From: Verrucomicrobiota bacterium
GTDB lineage: Bacteria > Verrucomicrobiota > Verrucomicrobiia > Opitutales > Opitutaceae
Direction of reading: 5' to 3'
Length of the DNA stretch: 64,000 nt
Assembly (NCBI GenBank): GCA_014584295.1
Contig: JACTNC010000034.1
Span: 108,884 to 172,883 of the forward strand
Shown one piece after another: positions 37,920 to 47,393 of this stretch. Made by a program: the position numbers and the translations under genes. The notes beneath the pieces were generated by a model, which saw nothing but the letters and a program-made list of their open reading frames with translations, made no database searches and was not told the origin of the DNA. Each line of letters opens with the position of its first letter. Position 1 is the stretch's first letter.

Positions 37920-38936
37920 TCAGGGCATGGGCAGCTTCGCGATTTGTGCCTCACGTCTGGCCAATTCGAGATCCGCCTCAACCATGATCCTGACGAGTTC
38001 CTTGAAGCGCACCTTGGGTTTCCAGCCAAGTTGTCGCTCGGCCTTTGCAGGATTCCCGATCAAGAGTTCCACTTCGGCGGGGCGTTCGTAGCGCTGGTCG
38101 TACTTGACGTATTTCTCCCAGTCCAGGCCGAGGAGCCCGAAAGCCTCCTGGCAGAACTCCCTGACGCTGTGAGTCTCATTGGTCGCCACAACGTAGTCGT
38201 CTGCCTTGTCCTGTTGAAGCATGAGCCACATCATCTCGACGTATTCCTTTGCGTATCCCCAGTCGCGCTGGGCATCCAGATTACCCAGATAGATCGACTC
38301 CTGAAGCCCGACCTTGATGCGGGTCGCCGCGCGGGTGATCTTGCGCGTCACAAACGTTTCACCGCGACGCGGGCTCTCATGATTGAAGAGAATGCCATTG
38401 CTCGCGTGAAGATTGTAGCTCTCGCGGTAATTTACCGTCAGCCAGTAGGCATAGACCTTGGCGCAGCCGTACGGAGAGCGCGGCCAGAAGGGAGTCGTCT
38501 CGACCTGAGGAACCTCCTGCACCTTGCCGAACATCTCGGATGACGACGCCTGATAGTACCTTACCTTTTTGACCAGGCCTGCTTCGCGTATCGCCTCGAG
38601 GATGCGCTGTGCTCCCAAACCGTCGACATCTCCCGTGTACTCCGGGATGTCGAAGGACACGCGCACATGCGACTGAGCCCCCAGATTGTAGATCTCGTCC
38701 GGCTGAAGCTGGTAGAGAAGCTTCACCATCTGAACCGAATCCGCCAAATCACCGTAGTGCAGAAACAGCCGCACGCCATTCACATGGGGATCCCGATAGA
38801 GGTGATCGATCCGACTCGTATTGAACGTGGAGGCCCGGCGGATGATTCCGTGAACCTCATATCCCTTGGACAAGAGAAACTCCGCAAGATAGGAGCCATC
38901 CTGTCCCGTAATGCCTGTGATCAGCGCTTTTTTCAT
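37920..38936 (-). CDS. gmd: GDP-mannose 4,6-dehydratase
   Basis: A 338-residue SDR starting at the ATG at 38936 ([20 protein letters not shown]). The NAD-binding [52 protein letters not shown] and [16 protein letters not shown] blocks are diagnostic for Gmd. It feeds fcl, located 26 bases downstream. Together with the rml operon this gives the cell two deoxysugar donors (fucose and rhamnose type) for its surface glycans. Confidence 0.97.
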   Translation of the reverse strand: MKKALITGITGQDGSYLAEFLLSKGYEVHGIIRRASTFNTSRIDHLYRDPHVNGVRLFLHYGDLADSVQMVKLLYQLQPDEIYNLGAQSHVRVSFDIPEYTGDVDGLGAQRILEAIREAGLVKKVRYYQASSSEMFGKVQEVPQVETTPFWPRSPYGCAKVYAYWLTVNYRESYNLHASNGILFNHESPRRGETFVTRKITRAATRIKVGLQESIYLGNLDAQRDWGYAKEYVEMMWLMLQQDKADDYVVATNETHSVREFCQEAFGLLGLDWEKYVKYDQRYERPAEVELLIGNPAKAERQLGWKPKVRFKELVRIMVEADLELARREAQIAKLPMP

Positions 38937-39061
38937 CAATTGTCGTTCGAGCGTTGGTGCAACTTCACTTGTCCGCAAGCCTCATGCCTTGCCCGATTCC
39001 CGAGCCGGAAATGTCGGGTGATAGGAGTTGTCCTGGTGAAAAATGCGTAACCAAATGAGGC

Positions 39062-39604
39062 ATGGAGATCTCGGTCATAGCGGCACAATCGCTCGATGGG
39101 TTTATTGCAAAGCATGACCTGCCTGGAACGGATTTTACGTCCGAGGCAGACAAATTGCACTTTAGGAGGATTCTCCAGACTTTTGACTCCCTGATTTTCG
39201 GGCGGCTGACCTATGAGGTTTCCCGGGCCGCCATTCGTGCACGACTCTCTCCTTCCCTCCCCCGTTTTGTGATGACCCGGAATCCCCGGGCATGGGCTGG
39301 CGACGCGGTCTACGGGCAGCTTGAGTTTGTCAGCGACACCCCCACGGCGCTCGTCGCGCGATTGCGGGATCGTGGCTTCCGACGATGCGCGGTCCTCGGA
39401 GGCTCGCAGATCCATTCCCTTTTCCTGGAAAGCAATCTCATCGATACGTTGATCATCACCATCGAACCGCGGTTGTTCGGTCGGGGTGTGCCGTTCCTCC
39501 ATCAGTGCATAGACGCCAACCTGCGCCTTGAAAGCGTCGAGCGACTGCCCGCGAGCGACTCACTGCTCGTGACTTATCGCCTTGCCAAGTCACCCGACGT
39601 GTAA
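39062..39604 (+). CDS. RibD C-terminal-like (dihydrofolate reductase-fold) protein
   Basis: A 180-residue protein with the dihydrofolate reductase fold: ISVIAAQSLDGFIA at the start, FDSLIFGRLTYE, VMTRNP, CAVLGGSQIHSLFLES near residue 120 and the C-terminal ESVERLPASDSLLVTYRL. This is the RibD C-terminal/YyaP-YwjB type of NADPH-dependent reductase, whose physiological substrate is usually unknown. It stands alone on the plus strand between the divergent gmd and the convergent DEAD-box gene. Confidence 0.85.
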   Translation: MEISVIAAQSLDGFIAKHDLPGTDFTSEADKLHFRRILQTFDSLIFGRLTYEVSRAAIRARLSPSLPRFVMTRNPRAWAGDAVYGQLEFVSDTPTALVARLRDRGFRRCAVLGGSQIHSLFLESNLIDTLIITIEPRLFGRGVPFLHQCIDANLRLESVERLPASDSLLVTYRLAKSPDV

Positions 39605-39623
39605 TCCGCCACACCGATCCGTG

Positions 39624-41333
39624 TTACTCCCTCGCGGCATCGTTCTCCGTCGCAAGTGTTGGTGCCAGCGATTGCCCCTTGACCCGAATGCCCTTCAGCT
39701 TTTCGAGGATCATCGACAAGTGTTCATCGGATACGTCCACCAGGGTATGCCGCTGACGGATGTCAATCGCACCAACCACGCTTGCTGGCAGTCGGGTTAC
39801 TCCTGCGATCTTGCCCACAACGTCCGCGGGCGTGATCCGGTTCTTTCTTCCGACATTGAGAAAGATGGCAGTGAACCCGGCCTCACGTCCGGTCCGGACC
39901 GGTGAATTCCACATCGAGTCCGATGCGTGTGGAACCAATCTTTCCCGTCTGCCCTGCTGAAGTTTCGGCTCTGCCATCTGATCTGGCATTTCTCGTGTCC
40001 GTTTTTTGCCGCCAGCGGCGACCTGCGCATCGTCCTCGCTCGTCTGCCCTCCCTGCAGGAGATGAATCAACGCCGCGCAGATGTCCGTGCTTGGATAGCC
40101 TTGCTCAAGCAGACGATCGAGCAGGCGGTCCTGCCGCTTGAACGCACCCTGATCCAGGGTCGCGCGCAACTTCTCGAAAAACAGATTCGTCCGGGCCTCT
40201 TCCACCTGGTCCAGCGAGGGCACATTCTCACGCCGGATCTTCAGTTTACCGAACCGGACCATGCTCTGCAGCTTCCATAGCTCGCGGCCGGAAACCAAGG
40301 TAAACGCCCTGCCCTCCCGACCGGCCCGGCCCGTACGCCCGATGCGATGCGTGTAGTCCTCCGCATCATTTGGCAGGTCGAAATTGAACACCACCTCAAG
40401 GTCATCGAGATCGATGCCGCGCGCAGCCACATCCGTGGCCACGAGAAACTCGAAACCGCGACGCCTGAATTTTTCCATCACGCGATCCCGCTGTGCCTGG
40501 CTCATGTCACCATGCAGCCGATCAGTCGCATAGCCGCGTGAATGTAGATGATCATCCAACTCGTCCACCATGATCTTCGTGCTGCAAAAAATGATGCCGT
40601 AGCGAAAATCGTGGAGGTCAATTACGCGCGTGAGCACCTCCACCTTTGACCGTCGCTCCACCTCAAAATAAACCTGCTCAACCTTAGGCGCGTTCTGCGT
40701 AACGGCCTCGATCTTCACCCAGGCGGGATCCTTCGAGTAGCGTTTGATCATCTCCTGGATCCCGCGCGGCAGGGTCGCCGAAAAGAAGAGCAGTTGCCGG
40801 CTCACGGGCACCGCTGAAAGGATCCTCTCGATGTCGTCGCGGAATCCCATGTCGAGCATCCGGTCCGCCTCGTCGAGGATCACCATACGAAGCCCATCCA
40901 GCTTCAGTGTTCCGCGCTCCATGTGATCGAGAAGGCGCCCCGGCGTGCCGATCACCACCTGCACCCCGGCCGCCAGCGCACGAAACTGCCGTTCGTAGGA
41001 CTGCCCGCCATAGATCGGGACCGAATGCAGCCCGCGCTTAAAGTGAGCGAGTTTCCCCACTTCCTCCGAAACCTGCACGGCGAGCTCACGCGTGGGACAG
41101 AGAATCAGCACCTGAACCGCGCGAACATGCGAATCGACCTTGGATATTGCAGGGATGGCAAACGCCGCCGTCTTTCCGGAGCCGGTAGAGGATTGGCCCA
41201 CAATATCGCGGCCGGAAAGGGCGAGTGGAATCACCGCCGTTTGGATCGGGGATGTCTCCTCGAAGCCCATCTTGTCGACCGCCTTGAGCACCTCCGGCGA
41301 GAGGCCTAGTTCGTTGAACGGACGTTTCTCCAT
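39624..41333 (-). CDS. DEAD-box RNA helicase (DeaD/CsdA-like)
   Basis: A 569-residue ATP-dependent RNA helicase. Motifs: Q motif FEETSPIQ, I SSTGSGKT, Ia PTRELAVQ, II LDEADRMLD, III SATLP, IV region CSTKIMVDEL, V ATDVAARGIDLD and VI HRIGRTGRAGREG. A C-terminal DbpA-type RNA-binding domain (about 490-560, FTAIFLNVGRKNRITP and the VGAIDIRQRHTLVDV segment) marks it as the DeaD/CsdA/DbpA group, used in ribosome assembly and cold adaptation. The start is the ATG at 41333. Confidence 0.94.
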   Translation of the reverse strand: MEKRPFNELGLSPEVLKAVDKMGFEETSPIQTAVIPLALSGRDIVGQSSTGSGKTAAFAIPAISKVDSHVRAVQVLILCPTRELAVQVSEEVGKLAHFKRGLHSVPIYGGQSYERQFRALAAGVQVVIGTPGRLLDHMERGTLKLDGLRMVILDEADRMLDMGFRDDIERILSAVPVSRQLLFFSATLPRGIQEMIKRYSKDPAWVKIEAVTQNAPKVEQVYFEVERRSKVEVLTRVIDLHDFRYGIIFCSTKIMVDELDDHLHSRGYATDRLHGDMSQAQRDRVMEKFRRRGFEFLVATDVAARGIDLDDLEVVFNFDLPNDAEDYTHRIGRTGRAGREGRAFTLVSGRELWKLQSMVRFGKLKIRRENVPSLDQVEEARTNLFFEKLRATLDQGAFKRQDRLLDRLLEQGYPSTDICAALIHLLQGGQTSEDDAQVAAGGKKRTREMPDQMAEPKLQQGRRERLVPHASDSMWNSPVRTGREAGFTAIFLNVGRKNRITPADVVGKIAGVTRLPASVVGAIDIRQRHTLVDVSDEHLSMILEKLKGIRVKGQSLAPTLATENDAARE

Positions 41334-41490
41334 GTCCCGATCATGCCCAAACGCCGCCCAAACGAGAGCACAATCTTCTGCGCTTCCGCTGCGCCGGGCG
41401 TCCGGTATCGAGCCCGCGCATCACCCTCGCGGGAAACCCGGGGCGCACTGGCGACGACATTCCGGAAGGTAGGGAGGCGGTCAGTTCCAC

Positions 41491-42597
41491 CTAGCGCACC
41501 TGCAGCGTTTCGCCGTCATAGGCGAGTCCGAGCGAGGGAATCGTCACCGCCTTGCGCGTCCCCTCCTTGCGCACGGTTCCAGCCACCCAGGCATCATACC
41601 CGCTGGCGGCAGCAAGCCCTACAACCTTTCCGGCAAGCGCAGGATCAACGTAGGCGGCGAACCCGACACCCATGTTGAAGGTCGCATAGGCTTCTCGAAG
41701 GGCGATCGGACCTTTCTCCATGAGAAACCGAAACAGCGGTGGGATCGCTCGAGGAGCATGGATCTCATAGACAAACGGCTCTTCCAGCCGCATGAGTTTT
41801 CTCCATCCGTGACCCGTCACATGAGCCACGTAGTTGAGCGGAATGCCGGCTTCCTGGCACGCTTTCACAAAACGAACATAGATGACCGATGGTGCGAGAA
41901 GCGCCTCGCCATAGGTGCGCGAATCTCCATTTGCGACCGGTGTGAGGTATCCCCCCGGCAGCGACTCGGCAATCATTCGGCAAAGGGACAGTCCGTTGGT
42001 CTGCACCCCGGATGACGCGAGAAACACGATCGCATCGCCGGCCTTCACATTGCCCGTGATGCGAAGGGATTTGGGACTGATCCTGCCGAGTGCGGAGCCT
42101 GCGAGCACGATTGTATCCGGATTTACAATACCGCGAAGGGTGGGTGTTTCTCCCCCGCCCCACACCGCGCCGGATTGAATGCATCCCTCCGCGAAACCAT
42201 CGACAAGCGCCCTCATGCGCGTCTCGTCGGAAAACCACCCGGAGTCGCCCACGGCGGCATGCATGGCGACGGAAATGGGCAGTGCGCCGCTGGTGATCAG
42301 GTCATTGACGATGGTGGCGACGGTATCGATCGCGATCTCTCGATAGAAGCACCTCCCCGATGCGGCCTGCATTGCATCCGCCACCAGGTTCTTGGTGCCG
42401 AGTCCCTCTTCCACGTGCGCAAGAAAATGGTCGTCCGCCTCCATCAGGTAGGCACTCTCGCCACGCGTGTTTTCCGGCTCCCGGTAGGCATGGGCGCCAA
42501 GTGCCACGCTTGTGCGGCGCGCAGCCTGCTGACAGGCGCGCTTGAAGGGATCAAGCTGATCGTAGCGAACTCCGGAGGAATCGTAGCTGAGGCTCAT
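41491..42597 (-). CDS. PurM-like AIR synthase (phosphoribosylformylglycinamidine cyclo-ligase)
   Basis: A 368-residue PurM-fold protein. It has YDSSGVRYDQLDPFKRACQ at the start, EEGLGTKNLVADA, AIDTVATIVNDLITSGALP, VWGGGETPTLRG, SSGVQTNGLSLCR and the later GHGWRKLMRLEEP block. Several classic PurM residues of the DYYATG region are replaced, so it belongs to a divergent branch; the branch with long-form PurF in Bacteroidetes looks similar. It lies 16 bases downstream of purF on the same strand, consistent with de novo purine synthesis (FGAM to AIR). Confidence 0.83.
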   Translation of the reverse strand: MSLSYDSSGVRYDQLDPFKRACQQAARRTSVALGAHAYREPENTRGESAYLMEADDHFLAHVEEGLGTKNLVADAMQAASGRCFYREIAIDTVATIVNDLITSGALPISVAMHAAVGDSGWFSDETRMRALVDGFAEGCIQSGAVWGGGETPTLRGIVNPDTIVLAGSALGRISPKSLRITGNVKAGDAIVFLASSGVQTNGLSLCRMIAESLPGGYLTPVANGDSRTYGEALLAPSVIYVRFVKACQEAGIPLNYVAHVTGHGWRKLMRLEEPFVYEIHAPRAIPPLFRFLMEKGPIALREAYATFNMGVGFAAYVDPALAGKVVGLAAASGYDAWVAGTVRKEGTRKAVTIPSLGLAYDGETLQVR

Positions 42598-42613
42598 CGA
42601 GTGGAAACGAATC

Positions 42614-44530
42614 CTAGTAGGAACGACCTTCGCCCTGCTCGTAGTAGTTGATAAAGGCCTGATTCACGACACGGTAACCGCCGGGCGTGGGATACCTGCC
42701 CGTGAAATACCAATCGCCCGTATGATTCGGCACAGCGACATGAAGATTCTCGATGGTCTGGAATATGATCTCAATCTCGCCCTTCCAGTCTATCCGTCTC
42801 GGGCGCACGAGATCCGTGATCTTTGCTGAAATCTCCTCCGAGGTGAACGGCTCATAGACACGTCGGACCTGGTTTTCGAGCGTCGCTCCCGCAGGCTTGG
42901 CGACCTCATCTCGGCACGCCCGGTAGATCTCTTCGAGCAATTCCGCCTTGCCGTGTTCTTTGAGCAGCGCCACCGCCGCCTCGAACGCGATGAACTTGCC
43001 GAGTTCCGACATGTCGATGCCGTAACAATCCGGATAACGGATCTGCGGCGCGGTCGACAGGATCACGATCTTCTTCGGATTCAGTCGAGACAACATGCGA
43101 AGGATCGAGCGCCGCAGCGTGGTACCGCGCACAATCGAGTCATCGACACACACCAGGTTGTTTCCCGGACGCACTGATCCGTAGGTGATGTCATAGGCAT
43201 GCCCCGCCAGTTGATTCCTGAAATTTTCCTGCCCGATGAATGTCCGGATCTTTACATCCTTGCCCACGACCTTCTCGCCGCGCGGCCAGTTCCTGAGAAT
43301 GAGGTCGTCGAGGAGCGCATCGTCCAGCCTTCCCTGCCGGCTAGCTTCGAGGATGGCGCTCTTGACTTCGTCGCGCCGGATCTCCCGCAATGCAGACATC
43401 AGACCATAGTAGGCGACCTCCGCCGTGTTCGGAATAAAACTGAAGATTGTATTCGCCCAGTCGTGCTCAATCGCTTTGAGCACCTGGTTCGCGAGCCGTG
43501 CGCCGAGCGCCTTTCGCTCGAGATAGATGTCCACATCATTTCCACGCGAGAAGTAGATGCGTTCAAACGAGCACGACGTCCGAGGCAGCGATTGGGTGAA
43601 ACGGATCGATTTGGCCTCGCCGCGCTTCTTGATGACCAGGACATGGCCGGGTTCAACCTCGCGGACATCCTCCACGGCAAGGTCAAAGGAGGTCATCAGC
43701 GGCGCGCGTTCCGAAGCGACCGCGATGACCTCGTCGTTCTGGAAATAGTGACACGGCCGGATCCCCGATGGATCGCGTGCGATAAACGCATCCCCATTCC
43801 CCATCATGCCTACCAGCGCATATCCCCCATCCCAATCCTTTGAAGCGCGTGTGATGACACGGCCGAGATCGAAGTCCTCGCTGATGCGCTTCGAAATTTC
43901 CGCTCCATCCAGATTCCGCGTCCGCAGGAAACGATAAAGGTCCTCATGTTCCTCATCGAGGTAGAACCCGATCTTTTCCAGCAGCGCCTGGGTGTCTGTC
44001 GCAAAAATCGGGTGCTGTCCCATCGCTATCAGCGAATCGTTCAGCGCTCCCGTATTGGTCATGTTGAAGTTGCCTGCCAGCGCGAGATTGCGGGTCGGCC
44101 ACGGGGAGCGCCTGAAGTAGGGATGACACGAGCTGAGATTGTAACCTCCACTCGTGCCGTAGCGAAGATGTCCCATCAGCAGCTCACCTCCAAAGTCGAA
44201 GTGCTTTTTGACGGTATCGGCAAACTCCGGGTGGATTGTCCCGGCAGATACTTTTTCCTGATACTGCTTCAGCAGCGCCTTGAAGATCTTGTCGAGTGGG
44301 TTCGACTTCACCTGACGCTCGCGGAACATGAAAGGCTCACCAGCAGGGACGTCGAGCTTGACGCAGGCAACACCCGCGCCGTCCTGCCCTCGATTGTGCT
44401 GCTTTTCCATCAAGAGGAACAGTTTCGAGAACCCCCAGAGCGGTGTCCCGTATTTCTCCTGATAGTACGACAGAGGCTTGAGCAGACGCACCAGGGCGAT
44501 GCCGCATTCGTGGCGAATCGGGTCGCTCAT
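42614..44530 (-). CDS. purF: Amidophosphoribosyltransferase, long form
   Basis: A 638-residue PurF, longer than the usual 470-510. The glutaminase nucleophile is Cys9 after a short propeptide (MSDPIRHECGIALV), followed by HNRGQDGAG, GHLRYGTSG and RDPSGIRPC. The phosphoribosyltransferase signature NLVCVDDSIVRGTTLR is near residue 460, and a C-terminal extension of about 100 residues ends at YYEQGEGRSY. It transfers glutamine nitrogen to PRPP, the first committed purine step. It is upstream of the PurM-like gene, and the two form an operon. Confidence 0.94.
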   Translation of the reverse strand: MSDPIRHECGIALVRLLKPLSYYQEKYGTPLWGFSKLFLLMEKQHNRGQDGAGVACVKLDVPAGEPFMFRERQVKSNPLDKIFKALLKQYQEKVSAGTIHPEFADTVKKHFDFGGELLMGHLRYGTSGGYNLSSCHPYFRRSPWPTRNLALAGNFNMTNTGALNDSLIAMGQHPIFATDTQALLEKIGFYLDEEHEDLYRFLRTRNLDGAEISKRISEDFDLGRVITRASKDWDGGYALVGMMGNGDAFIARDPSGIRPCHYFQNDEVIAVASERAPLMTSFDLAVEDVREVEPGHVLVIKKRGEAKSIRFTQSLPRTSCSFERIYFSRGNDVDIYLERKALGARLANQVLKAIEHDWANTIFSFIPNTAEVAYYGLMSALREIRRDEVKSAILEASRQGRLDDALLDDLILRNWPRGEKVVGKDVKIRTFIGQENFRNQLAGHAYDITYGSVRPGNNLVCVDDSIVRGTTLRRSILRMLSRLNPKKIVILSTAPQIRYPDCYGIDMSELGKFIAFEAAVALLKEHGKAELLEEIYRACRDEVAKPAGATLENQVRRVYEPFTSEEISAKITDLVRPRRIDWKGEIEIIFQTIENLHVAVPNHTGDWYFTGRYPTPGGYRVVNQAFINYYEQGEGRSY

Positions 44531-44613
44531 GGGCGGATGCGAGACTTCGGCTCGAAGGCGATGGATTTCACGATGTTCAAAGGAAAACGATCACGGAGGG
44601 CGCGCAAATACGG

Positions 44614-45603
44614 TCAAGGGGTTTTCTTTGATGCACTGAAATCGCCTTGGCGTTGGCGGCCTCGGGGGTGGAATCGCCGGTGGAGCTCAAGGATCCGCGA
44701 CGGTTCAACCGCAGTGTAGATTTCTGTAGTAGAAATGTTTGCATGACCGAGCATCTCCTGAATCGCCCGGAGATCGGCGCCACCGCTGAGCAAATGGGTG
44801 GCAAAGGAATGTCTCAGGAGATGCGGCTTCACTGCTCGTTTAATGCCCGCGAGCCTGGCGTAGTGCCTGACGAGCATCCACAGCCTCACGCGGGAAAGCG
44901 GCCCCCCTCGTTCGCTCAGAAAAAGGTGGCTGCGCGTGCGCGACGCCTTGACGAAGTGAGGGCGGCCCGCCTCGAGATAGGCCGCAATGGCCTTGGCCGC
45001 CTTCTCACCCATGGGAACAACACGTTCCTTGGAGCCCTTTCCAAAAACACGGACGAATCCGTGCTCGAGATCAATCTGCTGAATCGTCAGCGAGGCGAGT
45101 TCCGAGATCCGAAGGCCACTCGCGTAGAAGAGTTCGAGCATTGCCTTGTCACGCAAGCCATGCGCATCGCCCGAATGGGGTGCGGCCAGTAAACGCGAAA
45201 TTTCTCCCTCGGTCAGCGCACCAGGCAAAGGCCGCACAAGCCGTGGAGAAGACAGCAGCTCGGTAGGATCAGCCGTGCACTGCTGCTCTCTCACGAGATA
45301 ACGGTACAGCCCGCGAATCGCAGACAGCTTTCTTGCAAGACTCGCCGGGGTGAGTTTCCCCGCGCTCATCGATTGGACCCAGGCAGATAGGTCGTTGGAG
45401 CCCACGGTTGACCACCCCTTGCACCCGCATCTTTTCCGAAGAAATTCCGCCGCCTGCGCAAGGTCGCGCGCGTAAGCGGCTACCGAATGCGGAGACAGCC
45501 CGCGTTCAAGCTGCAGAAAGCCAAGATACGCCTCGGTCGCTTCTCCAAACGCCCCAAGTGTAGCGGCCTTCGGTGTCACCACGATCGCGCGGTTCGCGGA
45601 CAT
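44614..45603 (-). CDS. Xer-type tyrosine recombinase
   Basis: A 329-residue site-specific recombinase of the XerC/XerD group. The N-terminal SAM-like DNA-binding domain begins EAYLGFLQLERGLSPHSV. The catalytic set is present: Arg of ASGLRISEL, Lys after VFGKGSKERVVP, HLLRHSFATHLL (His/Arg), LGHANISTTEIY with the nucleophile Tyr. It is a chromosome-dimer-resolution type enzyme, sitting among housekeeping genes upstream of purF, with no mobile-element context. Whether it is XerC or XerD cannot be settled from the sequence alone. Confidence 0.92.
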   Translation of the reverse strand: MSANRAIVVTPKAATLGAFGEATEAYLGFLQLERGLSPHSVAAYARDLAQAAEFLRKRCGCKGWSTVGSNDLSAWVQSMSAGKLTPASLARKLSAIRGLYRYLVREQQCTADPTELLSSPRLVRPLPGALTEGEISRLLAAPHSGDAHGLRDKAMLELFYASGLRISELASLTIQQIDLEHGFVRVFGKGSKERVVPMGEKAAKAIAAYLEAGRPHFVKASRTRSHLFLSERGGPLSRVRLWMLVRHYARLAGIKRAVKPHLLRHSFATHLLSGGADLRAIQEMLGHANISTTEIYTAVEPSRILELHRRFHPRGRQRQGDFSASKKTP

Positions 45604-45662
45604 TCGTCCCCCTTCCAGTGCAGCGGGGCGAATGACGCACGAGCAGCACTCATCTCTTCTGG

Positions 45663-45926
45663 TCAGTACCGCCGCCGTGGCGCCGGTCTGGTCATCGCCG
45701 GGCGCTCGTCCTTCATGCGGTAGGTGATGCGCGCCTTGTCGAGATCGTACGGGCTCATCTCCATTTTCACGCTGTCCCCCGCAGCAATCTTGATGAAATT
45801 CTTCCTGAGCTTGCCGGAGATATGAGCCAGGACGACATGGCCATTGGCCAGTTCCACCTTGAACATTGTGCCCGGCAGCACCGCAACTATCTTGCCTTCC
45901 ACTTCAATCGATTTGTCGTCGGCCAT
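45663..45926 (-). CDS. infA: Translation initiation factor IF-1
   Basis: An 87-residue S1/OB-fold protein with the IF-1 core: [37 protein letters not shown], and [13 protein letters not shown]. The C-terminal tail ([10 protein letters not shown]) is longer and more basic than in E. coli IF-1. It occludes the ribosomal A site during initiation. Located just upstream of the Xer recombinase gene on the same strand (59-base gap). Confidence 0.96.
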   Translation of the reverse strand: MADDKSIEVEGKIVAVLPGTMFKVELANGHVVLAHISGKLRKNFIKIAAGDSVKMEMSPYDLDKARITYRMKDERPAMTRPAPRRRY

Positions 45927-46065
45927 ATCAGCGGGTCCGAACCCTGGGTGCTGTGCGTTGAATCATGCGGGAAATTTGGAAAAAGAGGCCCATGAAAGTC
46001 CAAAATGATCGCGTTAAGTCAAGGGTTTACTCCATTTCCCTCCAAGCGACACTTCAACATCCGAC

Positions 46066-46635
46066 ATGCCAAACGCAGGTCCATCCGTACCTTGCCCGTT
46101 CGAAAAGCGATATCCGTCCGAACTTCAACGTGACGACACCTACTATATGAGCCTCGCCTACAACGACGCCATTGACGCCTGGCGGGCGGACGAGGTGCCG
46201 ATAGGCTGCGTGATTGAGCATCATGGTGAAATCATCGCCGCATCCCACAACACGGTCGAAGGCTCTCAGGATCCCACGGCACACGCAGAAATGCTGGCTC
46301 TCACTCAGGCGGCCGCTGCGTTGGGAGACTGGCGGCTCGATGGCGCGACAGTCTTTGTCACCAAGGAGCCCTGCCCCATGTGTTCCGGTGCCATGCTGAT
46401 GTCGCGCGTCAAACGGGTCTGCTATGCTGTCCCGGACCCCAAAATGGGCTGCCTTGGAGGCGCAACCAATCTTAATGACCTGCCCAAGGTGAACCATCAC
46501 CTTGAACTGACGCAGGGCGGAGTTCTCGAGGCGGAATGTCGTGCACTCCTTCAGGCGTTTTTCCAAGTTAAGCGCCGCGATTCGAAGTTCGCGGACCCAC
46601 ACTCCACTGGCGATCAATCCGCGCATGGCGGTTGA
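46066..46635 (+). CDS. tadA: tRNA-specific adenosine deaminase
   Basis: A 189-residue cytidine/deoxycytidylate-deaminase-fold enzyme. The zinc site is PTAHAEMLAL (His and catalytic Glu) and PCPMCSGAML. It deaminates A34 to inosine in tRNA-Arg. The length is slightly above typical because of a C-terminal tail of about 20 residues. The start is the ATG at 46066; an in-frame ATG at 46147 would remove an unusual N-terminal stretch. It is divergent from infA and upstream of the superoxide dismutase gene. Confidence 0.92.
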   Translation: MPNAGPSVPCPFEKRYPSELQRDDTYYMSLAYNDAIDAWRADEVPIGCVIEHHGEIIAASHNTVEGSQDPTAHAEMLALTQAAAALGDWRLDGATVFVTKEPCPMCSGAMLMSRVKRVCYAVPDPKMGCLGGATNLNDLPKVNHHLELTQGGVLEAECRALLQAFFQVKRRDSKFADPHSTGDQSAHGG

Positions 46636-46701
46636 CGTCGCCCCAACAAGTGGCAACTGTTTGCCCTCTGGTTTGTTGGATTACTCGATTAGAAAACAAG
46701 A

Positions 46702-46706
46702 AAGGA
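46702..46706 (+). promoter_or_regulatory. Ribosome-binding site of the superoxide dismutase gene
   Basis: AAGGA, 7 bases upstream of the ATG at 46714. It stands out because most genes here have no recognisable Shine-Dalgarno sequence. Confidence 0.7.
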
Positions 46707-46713
46707 ACACTCT

Positions 46714-47343
46714 ATGGCCTACGAACTTCCCAAACTGCCTTATGCGTATGATGCCCTTGTGCCGCACATCGATGCGAAAACGATGGAGATTCATCACACG
46801 AAACACCATCAGGCCTATATCACGAACGCCAACAATGCGCTCAAGGATCACGCCGCACTTGCAGCGCTACCCGTCGACACCCTGATCGCCGATCTGTCCA
46901 AGGTGCCCGAGGGAATCCGCGGTGCCGTCCGCAATAATGCCGGCGGCCACAGCAATCACTCCTTCTTCTGGACCATCCTTGGTCCCGGCAAAGGTGGCGC
47001 TCCCAAGGGAAAGCTCGCCGAGGCCATCCAGGCCACATTCGGTAGTTTCGACAACTTCAAGGCCGAGTTCGGCAAGGCAGCAGCCACCCGCTTTGGTTCC
47101 GGTTGGGCCTGGCTCGTGGTTGGCGCCGACAAGAAGCTCGCTGTGGGCTCCACCGCCAATCAGGACAGCCCTATTATGGGCAAGGCGGTTGCCGGCTTCG
47201 AGGGTAAACCCGTGATCGGACTCGATGTCTGGGAACATGCCTACTACCTCAACTATCAGAACCGCCGGCCGGACTACGTCACCGCCTTCTGGAACGTTGT
47301 CGACTGGGATGCCGCTGAACAAAATTTCGCGAAAGCTTCCTAA
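46714..47343 (+). CDS. Superoxide dismutase (Fe/Mn family)
   Basis: A 209-residue Fe/Mn SOD. Visible ligand blocks: [18 protein letters not shown] start ([15 protein letters not shown]), [13 protein letters not shown], and the C-terminal [18 protein letters not shown]. The G-x-G and W-E-H residues match the family; metal preference cannot be assigned. It has the best Shine-Dalgarno of the window (AAGGA at 46702-46706, 7 bases from the ATG) and a strong terminator after it, so it is probably monocistronic and well expressed. Confidence 0.95.
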   Translation: MAYELPKLPYAYDALVPHIDAKTMEIHHTKHHQAYITNANNALKDHAALAALPVDTLIADLSKVPEGIRGAVRNNAGGHSNHSFFWTILGPGKGGAPKGKLAEAIQATFGSFDNFKAEFGKAAATRFGSGWAWLVVGADKKLAVGSTANQDSPIMGKAVAGFEGKPVIGLDVWEHAYYLNYQNRRPDYVTAFWNVVDWDAAEQNFAKAS

Positions 47344-47368
47344 TCCATTCCGCTCTCCAAATCCATCA

Positions 47369-47393
47369 GCCGCACCGTCCCGGTGCGGCTTTT
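47369..47393 (+). terminator. Rho-independent terminator after the superoxide dismutase gene
   Basis: A perfect 9-base-pair stem (GCCGCACCG and CGGTGCGGC, loop TCC) immediately followed by TTTT, 25 bases after the stop codon at 47343. It lies exactly at the end of the convergent phosphoesterase gene. Confidence 0.88.

Noticed and set aside
44614..45603. Integrase of a mobile element
   Set aside because: There are no att-like repeats, no phage genes and the neighbours are housekeeping genes, so it is more likely a chromosomal Xer recombinase.
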